Shown here: one piece after another, positions 12,846 through 23,983 of the stretch | Layout: each line of letters starts with the position of its first letter | Numbering within the stretch: position 1 is the first letter of the stretch | Assembly: GCA_037127255.1 (NCBI GenBank) | Contig: JBANSL010000004.1 | Span: forward strand, 35,738,467 to 35,802,466 | DNA: 64,000 bases | Source of the DNA: Persicaria tinctoria | Lineage: Eukaryota; Streptophyta; Magnoliopsida; Caryophyllales; Polygonaceae | Reading direction: 5' to 3' | Made by a program: the position numbers and the translations under genes | Notes under the pieces: model-generated | Databases searched by the model: none | What the model was told of the DNA's origin: nothing | What the model saw: the letters and a program-made list of their open reading frames with translations, nothing else

Positions 12846-15800
12846 TGTAACGACCCAAAATTATGATTTCCGGATTATGTTTCAAGGGATGAAACCCCTT
12901 GTTCGGATCTTGCAATCCGGGTACGGGTCGAGGTTTCAAACTCATTTTAAGATTAGTAGAAAGAAGGATTTCAAACCCTAAAAGCCACGAAGGGTCGTAG
13001 GGTACCCTTAACCTGTCTTAAGGCTATGTCGCGAAATTCAATTCAAATGAAAGTAAGGCGGAAGCAAGGTTAAGATACAAAGTGTCACGGCAAAGCCGGG
13101 TCAAAACCAAAACATAAGCGAATTATTACCATTTACACCAAGTTAGAGAATTAGCCAGATTCTTCGATTCGCTAGAAAGGAACCCCGTCATATAGACATT
13201 GAGCACTCAAAATCTGCAGAAGATACCTTAAAAAAAAGAACGGGGAAAGGAGTCAGATCGAGCCACTCATACGGGACCAGCAGTCCTCGCTGAGGCCACA
13301 TAGTATGTGCTATACCTAATAAAGATGCTCTAATGTAGTACGAAAGTCAACCACACTAACATGCTCCTAATCATGATAATGTGTAAAAATACTGTAAATG
13401 GCCCAAGACAATGCCAAATGGCATATCCCTCTCCTACCTCCACCCCCTTCCGATAGGGCGGAGACTGGCCAGCTCGTGAATGCATTCCATCATAATCGGG
13501 CGGCACGCATGCCTAACCCGCTCCACAATAAAGCATGCAGGCATCTCATAATATAAGGAAGTCCATGACTCGATTGACTCAAGGTACCCGATGAGGCTGG
13601 GCTACCCTATGACCCTAGGAAAGACTCTAGGACTATCACAGATAACGACCGTTCTGTTTCAAACGCATAAAGTAAGCAGATGCTCATTCAATTAGTGCAA
13701 TCTAAACATGATACTACATGGCATGCTTTTATGCATATGCAACACCTAACATAAAATGCAACAACAGGCATGAATGTCCAACCTGAATAAGCCCCCTAGG
13801 GAACTTACCTGAAGATGCAAAACAGCAAGATAACGCAAGCAAGAGCCCAAATGCAAGTCCAAAGCAATCCAAAAGCAATACACACCTATCATCAAACCAT
13901 TTTCATAAGCCATCGGACCAACATTCATACACACGAAATCTAAGTTCTCAACATACTCAAAATCAACCGATAGTGAAACCGTTTTCCAAAACCCTTCCGA
14001 TATGATCAACATCAACCAAAATCATTTCATTTCTAATCAAACCAGTCGATAAATCTTACCAATAATATTTCCAAACTCATTTCCCAAAGTTTTTCAAACT
14101 CTTAAATCCCAAGTTAAGTTGACTCATATTCAAAATAATTCTAAAATCATACTTGGCCAAATTCCGACATTTATCATTTAAATCCTTAAACAATTTCCCA
14201 AATAATATTGCTTTTAAATAATTTCATAATACATATAATAGTAATTTCAGAAAATACATTTCTTCAAAAACAATAATCTAAAATCACTTAAATACAAATC
14301 ATATCACATAACCATAATATATAATATATAATATAACCTAAAGCCAATGATATAAAATAACAATTGCTCACAAAAGCCCAACTCTCAACCCAAAGGAGCA
14401 GCCCAACAGATAAGAAGGGATGACCCGGAATTATCCCAACCCGAAAATAGAACCGGGGTCCATCTCGCCACTCAGTCCGGAAGAAATCCGGATAGGCAAC
14501 CCGACCCGAACTTAGATCCAAGCCCAACCCCAAAGGAAGAAAAGAAAGAGAGAGCCGTCTCCTTCCTTGGCCGACGCTGTGCGAAGACGGAAGAGGAGGA
14601 AGGGCGAGGTCCTCGCCGGAGCTCTCTCGTCTCCAACCCGGTCACTCTCTCGCACCCGCTCATTCACCTGCTCGCTCGCTCTCGCGCCCGTGCTTCCTGC
14701 TCGCACACACACACTCGCCTCTCCCGTCGCTCTCGAGCTCACCGGAGCTCTTGAGCCCGCCCACGCCGGCTCCCAGCCTCTCAATCTCATACTAATAGGA
14801 CGAAACAAACGGAAATAGAATCAAGGAAAGGAGGGGGGGGGGGGGGTTTCGGGTGCTCACCGAGGGGCTCGAGCTCCCACCGGAGGGTGTTCGTCGGAGG
14901 CACGATTTGGGTTTGCCGGAGGTCGGAATGCACAGATCTGGACCTGGGACGAGAGGGGATTGAATAAAGGTGTATCTTTAAGACAATTAGGAGCAAAAGA
15001 AGGGAGATGGGAGAGCTTACCCAAGGGATGTAGGAGACAGAGGAGGGAGAGGAAAATGGCTCCGACGGTTTCGACTTCGGAATCAGGAACGAGACAGAGG
15101 AAGTGAAGGGAAACAAGGTGAGGCGGTGGTGATGACTGGCAGCGGCTTCTGGCTCCCGGCCTGCGTCCTTGGGCGTCGGAAAGAAGGAGTCGCTGGCTGT
15201 GGAAAATCAGTGATGAAAGGAATGGTGCCTTCAAGGAAGTTATGAAACAACACATGCTTTAGGGAATTTTCTGGGTTTTGGGGGATGGACAAGGGAAGTG
15301 AAGAGGGGGAATGGAGAGTGTATTGGGGAGATTGTTTCGAAATAAACAAATGAGGGTGAAGAGAGGGGGGTTATGTTCTGTTTGAATTCAGACAAGGCAG
15401 GAGGAAGGGAGGGTGGCAGTGGCGTGGGAGGTGAGATTGGCGTGGCCTGGTTTGGCATTTTGTCACAATTGGGTGAATGCAGACCATGAGGGAGAAGGAG
15501 AGTGAGGGGATTAGTTTAGCTAAGAATGGAATAATGAAAGAGGGGAGGAAAGTAGCTCTTGCTACTACTGCCAACGTTTCCCATGGGAGGGAAGGAGACA
15601 AAAATTGAGGGGGAAAGGAAGAGAAAAGAGTGGTCCCAACAATTTTAAAATACCCGAAATTATATCTCAAAACCCGCTCACTCGATCCTATCCCGACTTG
15701 ATCGGATTAACGTTTTAAATTTTCCAATTCGAATTAAATAATGAAATCCAAACATCATTTTTCAATTCTCGACCTATGAAAGCGGGAAGGAAAAAAATAT

Positions 15801-15860
15801 TCTATTTTTCATAAATTTCATTTTTCTAAAAATTAAGATTTGAAAATCCGGATCTTTACA
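12846..15860 (-). mobile_element. Solo LTR B (TGTAACG...TTTACA family)
   Basis: This 3015-bp LTR starts TGTAACGACCC and ends ATCTTTACA on the plus strand. It is homologous along its length to the LTRs at 42694-45670 and 50967-54141 and to the shorter one at 60735-62539. The flanks TACTA (12841-12845) and TACTC (15861-15865) match at 4 of 5 bases, fitting an old 5-bp TSD. By comparison with the full element at 42694-54141 the sense strand is minus. It contains a 14-base G run at 14833-14846. The purine-rich 14500-15600 part gives several overlapping open frames on both strands that I do not credit. Confidence 0.88.
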
Positions 15861-16402
15861 TACTCTAATAATCGCATTCGGGTTTAATTCATACCATTAA
15901 AGGTCAATGAGTATAAATCTGAAGTAGTCCCAGTTTTCGAGCCGTCACTTGCTAGTTCTCACGAACTAACCGTCCTTTGTTAATTTGGACGACTAGGGGT
16001 TCATTGTCTTCATACAATACCCCAGTCTCTAGTTCGCAGGTTAAGGTCGAGTCTCCGAAGAGAAGTTTAAGAAGAGTAAGAAGACATTTTATTTTCAAGA
16101 TTTAATTATTTAAAGTTGTTAGAAAATATTGTATAAAGATTTAAATGTTTATTTTACCAAGTCTTCCACTGTAATGTTTTAGTCTATCGCATATTGTAAT
16201 TTAAATTATACGTTTAATAAAAAATATTTATTGTACGTATTTTAAGACTTCCGCTATTTATATTTAATTTTATTATCATCTTGTTTATGGGAGCATAGTA
16301 GCATGTCCCTATAAGCCTAAGGTGGTTACGAAGACATTAAAGTCCGAGTAATCACTGGCGCTATAACATTCCCTCGTTTATAGAAGGGGGTGTTACAGAA
16401 TG

Positions 16403-16420
16403 TGGTATCAGAGCTAACGG
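16403..16420 (+). other. Primer-binding site (initiator Met tRNA)
   Basis: TGGTATCAGAGCTAACGG lies five bases after the LTR end. TGGTATCAGAGC is the usual complement of the 3' end of initiator-methionine tRNA in plant LTR retrotransposons. It fixes LTR A as the 5' LTR of a plus-strand element. Confidence 0.92.
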
Positions 16421-17186
16421 TTTTCGTGCACGAGTTTTAAATTGCATTTTCTTAAAATTCAATTTAAATATATGGATACTCCTCTAATTTAGCCAATTTT
16501 TATGGATACTCCTCTGGGCGCGCGAGGGGGGGGGGCCTAGGGGCACCAAGGGGGGCAAGGGGGATGGACACTTTTGCAAAATTTTCAAATATATGGATAC
16601 TTCTCTAATTTAGCCAATTTTTATGGATAATTCACTAAAGGCCCCCTAAAATAATTTTAGTTTAAGACCATGTATTCTACAAAACGTGTTCAATGTATAT
16701 TTTTTTAAATAAATTCTTAAAAGAATATAATTAATATGTTATAAATTTGATGAAATAAAATCAATAGCTCAACAAAATATGTTTAATAATAACCGAGAAT
16801 TCAAGTCATAACAAGTAATATCTTTTAATCTGTAAGAATCCAAAATCACAAGCAAAATAAAATAAAATGGAATAAAATTGTATTTTGTTACTTTTAAATA
16901 AAATATAAAATCCAAGTTATTACATCAAATGCACATTTTTACAAAGTCTTCCATTGTAATGTTTTAACTTTTAATGTATCGAATAATGTATTTTGTCTTC
17001 TAAGGTTAATAAAGAAGCATTTATTGTATTTTAAGTCTTCATCTATTTGTATTTTATTGTATTTTTTTATCATCTTGTGTTACGAAAGTATGGTAGATTG
17101 GTAGCATTTCTATGTAAACCTAAGGTGGATACGAACACTCTATAGTCCGAGTAATCATTGGAATGAAACATTCCCTTGTACACAAG
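16421..17186 (+). mobile_element. Remnant of retrotransposon interior and decayed 3' LTR end
   Basis: From about 16930 to 17186 the sequence is a diverged version of 16160-16397 ('aagtcttccattgtaatgtttta', 'tatcatcttgt', 'gtccgagtaatca', 'aaacattccc', ending TTTTACA). It looks like the end of a second LTR copy with almost all of the internal region lost. Between them, 16470-16640 holds a block flanked by a near-repeat of 'ctaatttagccaatttttatggata' and a 10-base G run (16526-16535). Confidence 0.6.
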
Positions 17187-17702
17187 GGGTTTTACATTCA
17201 CATGGGCTCAACCTTTGAGGTGGCAGAGACCGTGACATATCATTTATGTTTTCCAATTAGCATGAGTTGATGATGGTTTGACACATATAAACATGGAGTC
17301 TAATTGTTGAATTACTATTGAATTTGCTACTTGTAGAATAAAACATATATAGTATAGTGGTAGTTAGAGTTAATATTTAATTACAAGTTACATTATACCT
17401 TTTTTCATATAAAATGAATTAATATTACAAAAACCGCATAAAAGTGAGGGTACTTAAGTAATACTTTAAACAAGAACAATTTTTGATGATGTGTAATCAA
17501 CTCATCATCATATTAATTGTAGGTTTTTCAACTATTAAATTATAAGAGGAATTTTTTATTTCCTTAAAATATTTTTATATTTTCTAATCAATGTGCTTAT
17601 TTCAAAATATGAAATTAAAATTAATATATATATACATATATATTTTATTTACTTTTTGTAAACAATGGTATTAATTTTTTTTATAAGACTAAACACTAGG
17701 GG

Positions 17703-17780
<78 letters not shown>

Positions 17781-18167
17781 TTTAAATAAGAATAATTTTC
17801 TTCAAAATAGTTTTCAATAAGCTTTTTAAGATACTTTTATGGTTAAATTTTTTATGATGTTTTAGTTTTTTAAACATATTTTTCTTATTTTATAATAAGT
17901 TTCATTAATATTAATATTTTATTTAAACATAGTTTGATTTTTTTTTAAATGAAAACACCTTGAAGTTTTTTAAACACGTGAGTTTTTTTTTTCTAAATGA
18001 ATGAATATTGGAAAATACTGGTAAAAGATTTACACTTTTTTCAATTTTATGGGCTATAAAACAAAGACCTTAAATCCACGTGTCTATGTTTGGTACGCTT
18101 CACTTATGTGTGTATTCTCCTTTAACTTGATCCGACCCGTTTTATTAAGGGGGAACCGAGGCGCACC
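17187..18167. other. A/T-rich spacer, no gene seen
   Basis: Nothing coding is visible. The main content is A/T-rich DNA and the AT microsatellite at 17707-17779. Confidence 0.6.
17707..17779. repeat. (AT)n microsatellite
   Basis: An uninterrupted AT dinucleotide run of about 36 units, just after 'ggggcgat'. Confidence 0.97.
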
Positions 18168-18521
18168 CAACACACACGCATCCAGGATGCGTGTATGTTG
18201 TGTTTTGTGAAAAATAAATGGGGAGTCGGGCTAAAAACTTTGTGGAAAAAAAAACATACACGCATCCGGTGTTCTATTTTTTTAAAGAAAATTAACGGAA
18301 TGTCCCCCAAGTTTGGAAAATTGGGGTTTTGTCCACCTAAAATTTTATGGACAAAATCGCCCTTCCATATATAAGCGTACATGCTGTACACGAGATTTTC
18401 TCTCCTCATTCCCTCCCCCGTCTGGCTTGTTGAAGACGATGCACTCTCTTTCTCTCCATCTTGCTCAAGCGGTTTTTGCAGTTGAAATAGACGTTTTTCT
18501 TCGATTCTGGTTCAATGGCAG

Positions 18522-19083
18522 AGAACAAAGGCTCCGACGACATCGAGGGAGTTGCATTGCTGCAATCGACAATAAAAGTGCAAGCGATCCTTCAAATGGG
18601 GGTGTGTTTTGTGTGTTTATAGTGTTATACCGGTTTTGAAGTTGAATCCGACGTTTCTATTCTATTTTTGTTGAATTGCAGAGAATAAAGGCTCCGACGA
18701 GATGGAGGCAGTTAATGTTGCTGCAATGGACAGTAAAACTCCATGTGATCCTTTAAGTGGGGGTTTGTTTTGTGTTTATTTAGTGTTATGCCGTTTTTTT
18801 TTTTTTATTCGACATTTTCTCATTGATTATATGTTGAATGGCAGAGAACAAACCATCTGCCGAGGTTGAGGCATGGGATGTTGTTGAAATGGAGAGTAAA
18901 ACTGCAAGCGATTCCTCAGATGACGGTTTGTATTTTGTGTTTATGTCTTTTATCCCTGTTTTTTGTTTTCCCCTCTTATTATTGTGTTTAATATCTAATG
19001 TGCCTGATTTGCAGTGAACAAAAGTTCTTCGGAGAAGGTTCCTTTAGTTGAAGTTAGCAGTTCAACCGGTTCTTCAAGCAGAG
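18522..19083 (+). repeat. Four serially duplicated short exons
   Basis: Exon-plus-intron units start at 18522, 18682, 18845 and 19015 (spacing 160, 163 and 170 bases). The exons, 18522-18601, 18682-18762, 18845-18925 and 19015-19083, are 80, 81, 81 and 69 bases long. Each follows '(t)gcag', begins (A/T)GAA(C/T)AAA and ends before GT. All join in the same phase, so copies can be added or lost without shifting frame. The first is one base short and would shift the frame. The encoded segments are acidic and serine-rich. Confidence 0.8.
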
Positions 19084-20103
19084 GTGTGTTGTTTTTGTTC
19101 TAGGGTTTTTGGTTCATGTTTTTGCAGGGTTTTCTTGTGTTTTTCTCTCAAATGTATACATGCATCTGGTAATGTTACTTTGATTTTTATCAATAATACC
19201 TATTTCAGCATAATCTGTAAAATACTTATTTCAGCAGATTTTGTTATTCAAGCTGACACTATTGTTATGTATATTTTGTGTATGTTTTTTAGATGATATT
19301 GCCTTTGCAAGTGATCTTCAAGAATATAAATGTCAATTTGATGTGAGTATATATATTTTTTTTCATACTTTATTGCCCTCTGTGTTTTTATGTTTATTCA
19401 TGCTTATGAATGTGTCTTTTTAACAGAGATTGAAGTACTGCATTCCTGTAAAAGCTAGATTTTGTGCAAAATCCAATGTTTATTGTGCTACAGATGTCTA
19501 TGATGTTATAGAGAAACATCTGTCTGAAACTGATTTTGAGTTGCTGAGGAGAAGTTGTTTTGGATGGGTTTTTGTTCAAAAGAATAAGATGAAACTTAAT
19601 TTTCAGCTGATTCATCAAATGATACTTCGTATGATTAAAAGTGATAAGCTGCATGAATTGTGGTTTAAGGTTGATGGTCTTGTTGCTCGGTTCTCGTTGG
19701 TAGAGTTTCATGCAATTACAGGGCTTCCTGTTATAGATACTTCAGTAAAACCATCCGGGAAATTTTCGGGGTCTTACTTTCTTGGGAAGAATCAGTCAAA
19801 GTGTACGTACGATGAGTTGTTGGAGGCATTTAAAACATGTAGAAAATCGTCTCCAAGGAAATAGCAGATGGCAAAGTTGTTGATTATCGAGAAAATGTTA
19901 ATGTTCAGGCGTTCAAAAAGTGTTAAGAAAAATCATGTTGCTCTTGTATACAATCCAGCGAAATGTGAACTGTATCCATGGGGGAGATTGTCTTATTCTT
20001 TGGTGGTGAAGTCTTTAAAGAAGGTTCTCTTTTGTGATCGATCAGATCCGAGACCATCATATGAATTGTTTGGATATATTTATGCTTTTCAGGTAATTAA
20101 TTT

Positions 20104-20647
20104 TAGGGCTAGGCCGTGGTACGGAAATTACCGTACCAACCGATTACCAACCGTACCAATAGCAAGTTGGTATCACGAAATCGGTAACCGAAGAAGTCGG
20201 TAACCGAAAGGTCGGTACCGACCAACCTCGGTACGGTATACGGTATGAAAAGTTCAAATCCCGTGGTACCATGGTACCGAATATATATATATATATATTT
20301 TTTAAATCCCTTAATTTAATTAAGTCCCCACCTAGGTGATCCGGTACCATCGGTACCATCTCAACCTCGTTATTTTGGTACCGACGGTACCATCTGTACC
20401 GTTGATACCGTCGATACCAAACCTTCGGTAACCACAGTTACCATAAATAAAACCACGTAAATGAAAATTTAACGAGACTGTTGGTACCATGGTACCAGAC
20501 CTTCGGTAACCGATACTTTCGGTACTAACAATTTTGATTACCGATAATTTCGGTTGGTACGTGGTAACGAAAATTACATACCGAATGGTATCGGTACGGT
20601 ACGTGGTAATCGAAATTTTCCCACGGTACCGTACCGTGCCAACCCTA
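20104..20647. mobile_element. hAT-type element built from GGTACC-like words, in an Ulp1 intron
   Basis: The 544-bp element starts TAGGGCTAGGC and ends GCCAACCCTA. It is flanked by exact 8-bp repeats ATTAATTT at 20096-20103 and 20648-20655. The interior is a dense, largely palindromic series of GGTACCG, CGGTAACC and related words. It inserted three bases downstream of the intron's 5' end ('cag' then 'gta' then the TSD), so the splice donor was kept. No coding capacity. Confidence 0.93.
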
Positions 20648-23600
20648 ATTAATTTCATGCATATATGTTTCAACATGTGTTTGTTTCAGCATTTGTCTTC
20701 CAACAATGTTTTTTTTGTATGATATAAATTGTTGCTTGGTTATATTTATAGGCTTGGATACTAAAGGTTTTCCCTGTGCTTTCTGATAAGTTTCTTTGCG
20801 ATTTCAAGATGCGTGCGGAGGATCCCTACTCTCTTCGCTGGGAGTGTTCGTTACGACATACTTATATTGAAGCGCAAGAGTTGTTTAATGGGGACCTGGT
20901 ATTATTTTTGTCTTAGCTCTATCTTACTACAATCTTTTTTTTTATTAGGTTCATTTTTATAATTTCAGTTGTTTTATTGTGTGTTAATTTTTTTGGTTGT
21001 GTAGGCCCCCATGTTCCCAAATTTTGGCGAGTTTGCAAGGTCCACAGGGATGGTCTTTAAAGATGAATTTGCTCACCCCATTCTTGATCACATAGCTGAA
21101 CCTGTATTTTCACAGCTTGAGAGTCATAAGCTCTATGATTGTCGGAGAATGAGAAAAAGCATATGAGTTGAGGTTCAATTGCCTTGCAGAAGGTGATTTA
21201 TCATTGGACATACCTTCTGTTGAAACCCAAGGGGAGGAACAACAAGAAGTCAATGAAGGGTCAGGTGGCAATGAAGGTGGAGATGCTGCAGGTTCCAAGA
21301 AGCGAAAGTCTGCGAGTAAAGTCCTGTCATCGGTGAAAAAACAAAAAAATTGAAACAAACAAACCTACCACAATGAGGAGGGGTTGGTCTGCTGGTTTAG
21401 TTTCAGCTCAACAAGCTGATGTCATTTCTAAACCATCCTGGGAAATTGGTTCTACTAAAAAAAAAGACAAGGGGTAAGAAAATTTCAGCTGCAAAGAAAT
21501 CACCAACCATTGAAGATGCAATTGCGAAACCTAGATTTGCATTTTGCATGAGAGGTAATTCTGTTTCCGAAGATTCTAGTGATTTGTTTATGCCAATTGA
21601 AGTTGCATGTCCATCTTTTCATCGAGTTGCTGAAACTGGATTGAGGTCGTCCATTGAAGTTGCACCTGCAAAGGATTCTTTGTTAGTTAACGATGGGAAT
21701 GATGATGCTAATGATAGAGTACGTAGCAGAGGGTTCTGGGGGGGGGGGGGGTGGCTCAAGGAGGGGAGGATGCGATGAATGCGGAAACTGATGAGCACTT
21801 AAACAGTGAAGGCACTGAGAAAGTTGTTGTGGGATCTGTCAAAGATGATCACATGAAAGAAGCGGGAAAGAACGCGGTAGGGACTCAGACGGATGATTTC
21901 AGCAAATAAGGGGAACATCCTAGCTGGTTGAAGGAAATACAGATGAGGTTAGATAAGCTTGAAGAATTGCCTCAAAGAGTTTCTTATTTGGATGCGAGGG
22001 TGGACATGCTTGAGGAACGCTTGTCAAGATGTTTAAAATTGGTGGCTGTTGCTAATGATCTTTTGAAGAAGGTACATTCCTTAGAAAATAGGTTTACAAT
22101 GCAAGAGTCAATGCGGTTTAAGACTTAGTCATCCAATGTTTTACCTCGTGACCCAGTGATTTCAAAGGTTGTGAATGATGTGTTGGTACAGATGTTTCAG
22201 CATCTGCAAATGAGGTTATACCTATTACATTGGTTGAAGGGCAGAGTTCATTGGACTCATCTTCAGGGCAGGTATTTTCTGTTGACTTAGGGCGTGACTC
22301 TGATGTGGATTTGAAGGGTGGGGAGCAGTGCTTAAATGATGGCATTTCTGGGGGGGGGGGGGTAAGGGGGTGGGTGTTGCTGAACTCAAAGTTGCTAAAA
22401 CCAAAGTTGTTGGAACAGAAGATGCTCAAATGGTAGATGTTGAAGCCGCATCAACTCATGGCCAAGTACTCAACGATGGTGATGAACCTGCATGCCTGGA
22501 AAGTGAAGAAGGTGGTGTTGATGCAACAAAAGATGTTGCAAGGAAAGATGTTGTTGCTTGCTGGTGGTTTAATGACCCCATCTCCTGGGAAAACAATACA
22601 TGTAAGTGATGGGGAAGGGGATGATGACAAGTTGTTGAAGGAGACATGTACTCAGTGGGATACAATTTCCAAAGATCCTAAATGTGTGCAAGAAATTGAA
22701 GATTTCATGCGTTCAAAGCGTCTTCCAAAAGCAAGTAGTTTTCTTTTGAGCCCGTATGTTGCTGAAAAGATAAGGATCCCGAAGCATGCTGGAAAAAAAA
22801 AAAATCAATGCTCAACAAGGTTGATCATGACTTCATGTATGGTTGTATTAAAGGCTCAAGGTATGTCCATCTTAATTTTTCATGTGTTTTTCGAGTGCTT
22901 TAGTAATATCTATATATTGCTGACCTGAATTTTTATTCTTGTAATAATTTGTGCATGGATTTTTCAGTACTTTTAATAGGAGTTAGAAAAGAGAAGTCAT
23001 TTGTCAGAAAAATTGTTAGGAATGATGGTTGGCTTGATATAGATGTAAGTATGCTGAAACTGTTTTTCTTTTCAACACCTTTTCGAGTAATGTAACTATG
23101 TATGTGTTTCTGTTATTATGATCTGCTTAAAAAAAATACCTTACACTATTTACTGTTTCAACACCTTGAAGCTGGATTGGTTCACATGAGGAAGAGAATC
23201 AGTGAGGATCCTAGCAGCTTTGAAGGCATTGTCGTGATGGATCCTATTTTTCATCAAAAGTATCTCCCAGAATGCTCGTCATCATATGAAGAAACAAGAC
23301 CTGTTGAACAATTCACTGCTAGCTACTTCATGGGCTTATATCCTAGTGATTATCCCAAGAGTTGGGAGTCTGCAAAAAAGGTTTACACCCCATTTAACAT
23401 AAACAATGAGCACTGGGTTGCCTTGGAGATAGATCTTGTTGAAATGGTTATAAATGTCTATGATTTCAACCACTACATTGTGTCTGCTGAAAAGCTTGTT
23501 GAACATCTGCGCCCGATGGATGAGTGGTTGCCAATACACTTGGATAAGACTAATGTGATCCCAAATTTTCAACCATCTACATTCCACTTTAACAAGGTCC

Positions 23601-23867
23601 CTGATCTAGTGCATGATACAACTGAGTATGGAAACCTACTTTTATAATGTTTTCAAAGTCATTTATAAGCATTTTGTTGTTGTGCTTGATATTATTATGT
23701 TTTGTTTCATTTTTCGCAGTGCGTCTTGTGGGGTCTTTGTACTCAAAGCAATTGAAGCACTGGTGCTTGGTGGAGATGTGAAGAAGTTTACCAATGAAAG
23801 AGTCTTTCGATACCGAGAACTTATGGTCTCAGACTTGATTCAAGAGAGATGGAGCCGTAAATTCTAG

Positions 23868-23983
23868 ACAATAGCATCTTGTGTGTAACACCATCTATCA
23901 AATTTAGGGATTTCAAGACATTCTGATGTATTCGTAGTCTAGATGTATTTCCAGGGAATATTATGGACAACTGATGTTTTTTG
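23868..23983 (+). other. Presumed 3' flank of the Ulp1 gene
   Basis: Short A/T-rich sequence between the Ulp1 stop codon and the CACTA end. I see no clear polyadenylation signal. Confidence 0.4.

Larger units (their letters stand above)
6100..16397 (+). mobile_element. Long terminal repeat A of a gypsy-like retrotransposon, with nested insertions
   Basis: The LTR begins TGAAATACCCC and ends GGGGGTGTTACA, directly followed by a primer-binding site. Removing the MULE (6582-10518) and solo LTR (12846-15860) with one TSD copy each leaves about 3.33 kb, close to the other LTRs of the family in this window (28974-34149; 63148 onward). A TATA-like 'cctataaaaa' lies at 11081. Neither flank gives a convincing TSD partner for CTCAA (6095-6099), so the downstream side has been rearranged. 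No long open frame is present. Confidence 0.85.
18515..23867 (+). pseudogene. DUF1985/Ulp1-type cysteine protease gene of a MULE
   Basis: Exons can be traced with GT-AG borders: four short N-terminal exons (18522-19083), 19293-19342, 19427-20092, 20752-20898, 21005 onward, 22968-23044, about 23165-23625 and 23720-23867. The 19427 exon has a DUF1985-like block ('RFSLVEFHAITGLP'). The last two exons form a C48/Ulp1 catalytic region: His in 'HWVALEIDL' (codon at 23411), Asp in 'VYDF' (23462) and Cys in 'SASCGVF' (23727). The Gln normally six residues before the Cys is not seen. The gene is broken by an in-frame TAG (19862-19864), frame changes at A runs near 21155, 21343, 21460 and 22795 and at G runs 21738-21751 and 22350-22362, and a missing AG before the 23165 exon. 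A basic tail and a short coiled-coil (about 21930-22125) lie in between. If ever active it would cleave SUMO-like conjugates; the role in MULEs is unknown. Confidence 0.85.

Noticed and set aside
14472..15670. Dense overlapping open frames on both strands
   Set aside because: They lie in a purine-rich part of solo LTR B, have biased low-complexity composition and no motif, and overlap each other in several frames.
17187..17215. TSD for the LTR A element using GCTCAA at 6094-6099 and about 17207
   Set aside because: The second copy lies some 20 bases beyond the apparent LTR end (TTTTACA), so the match is probably chance.
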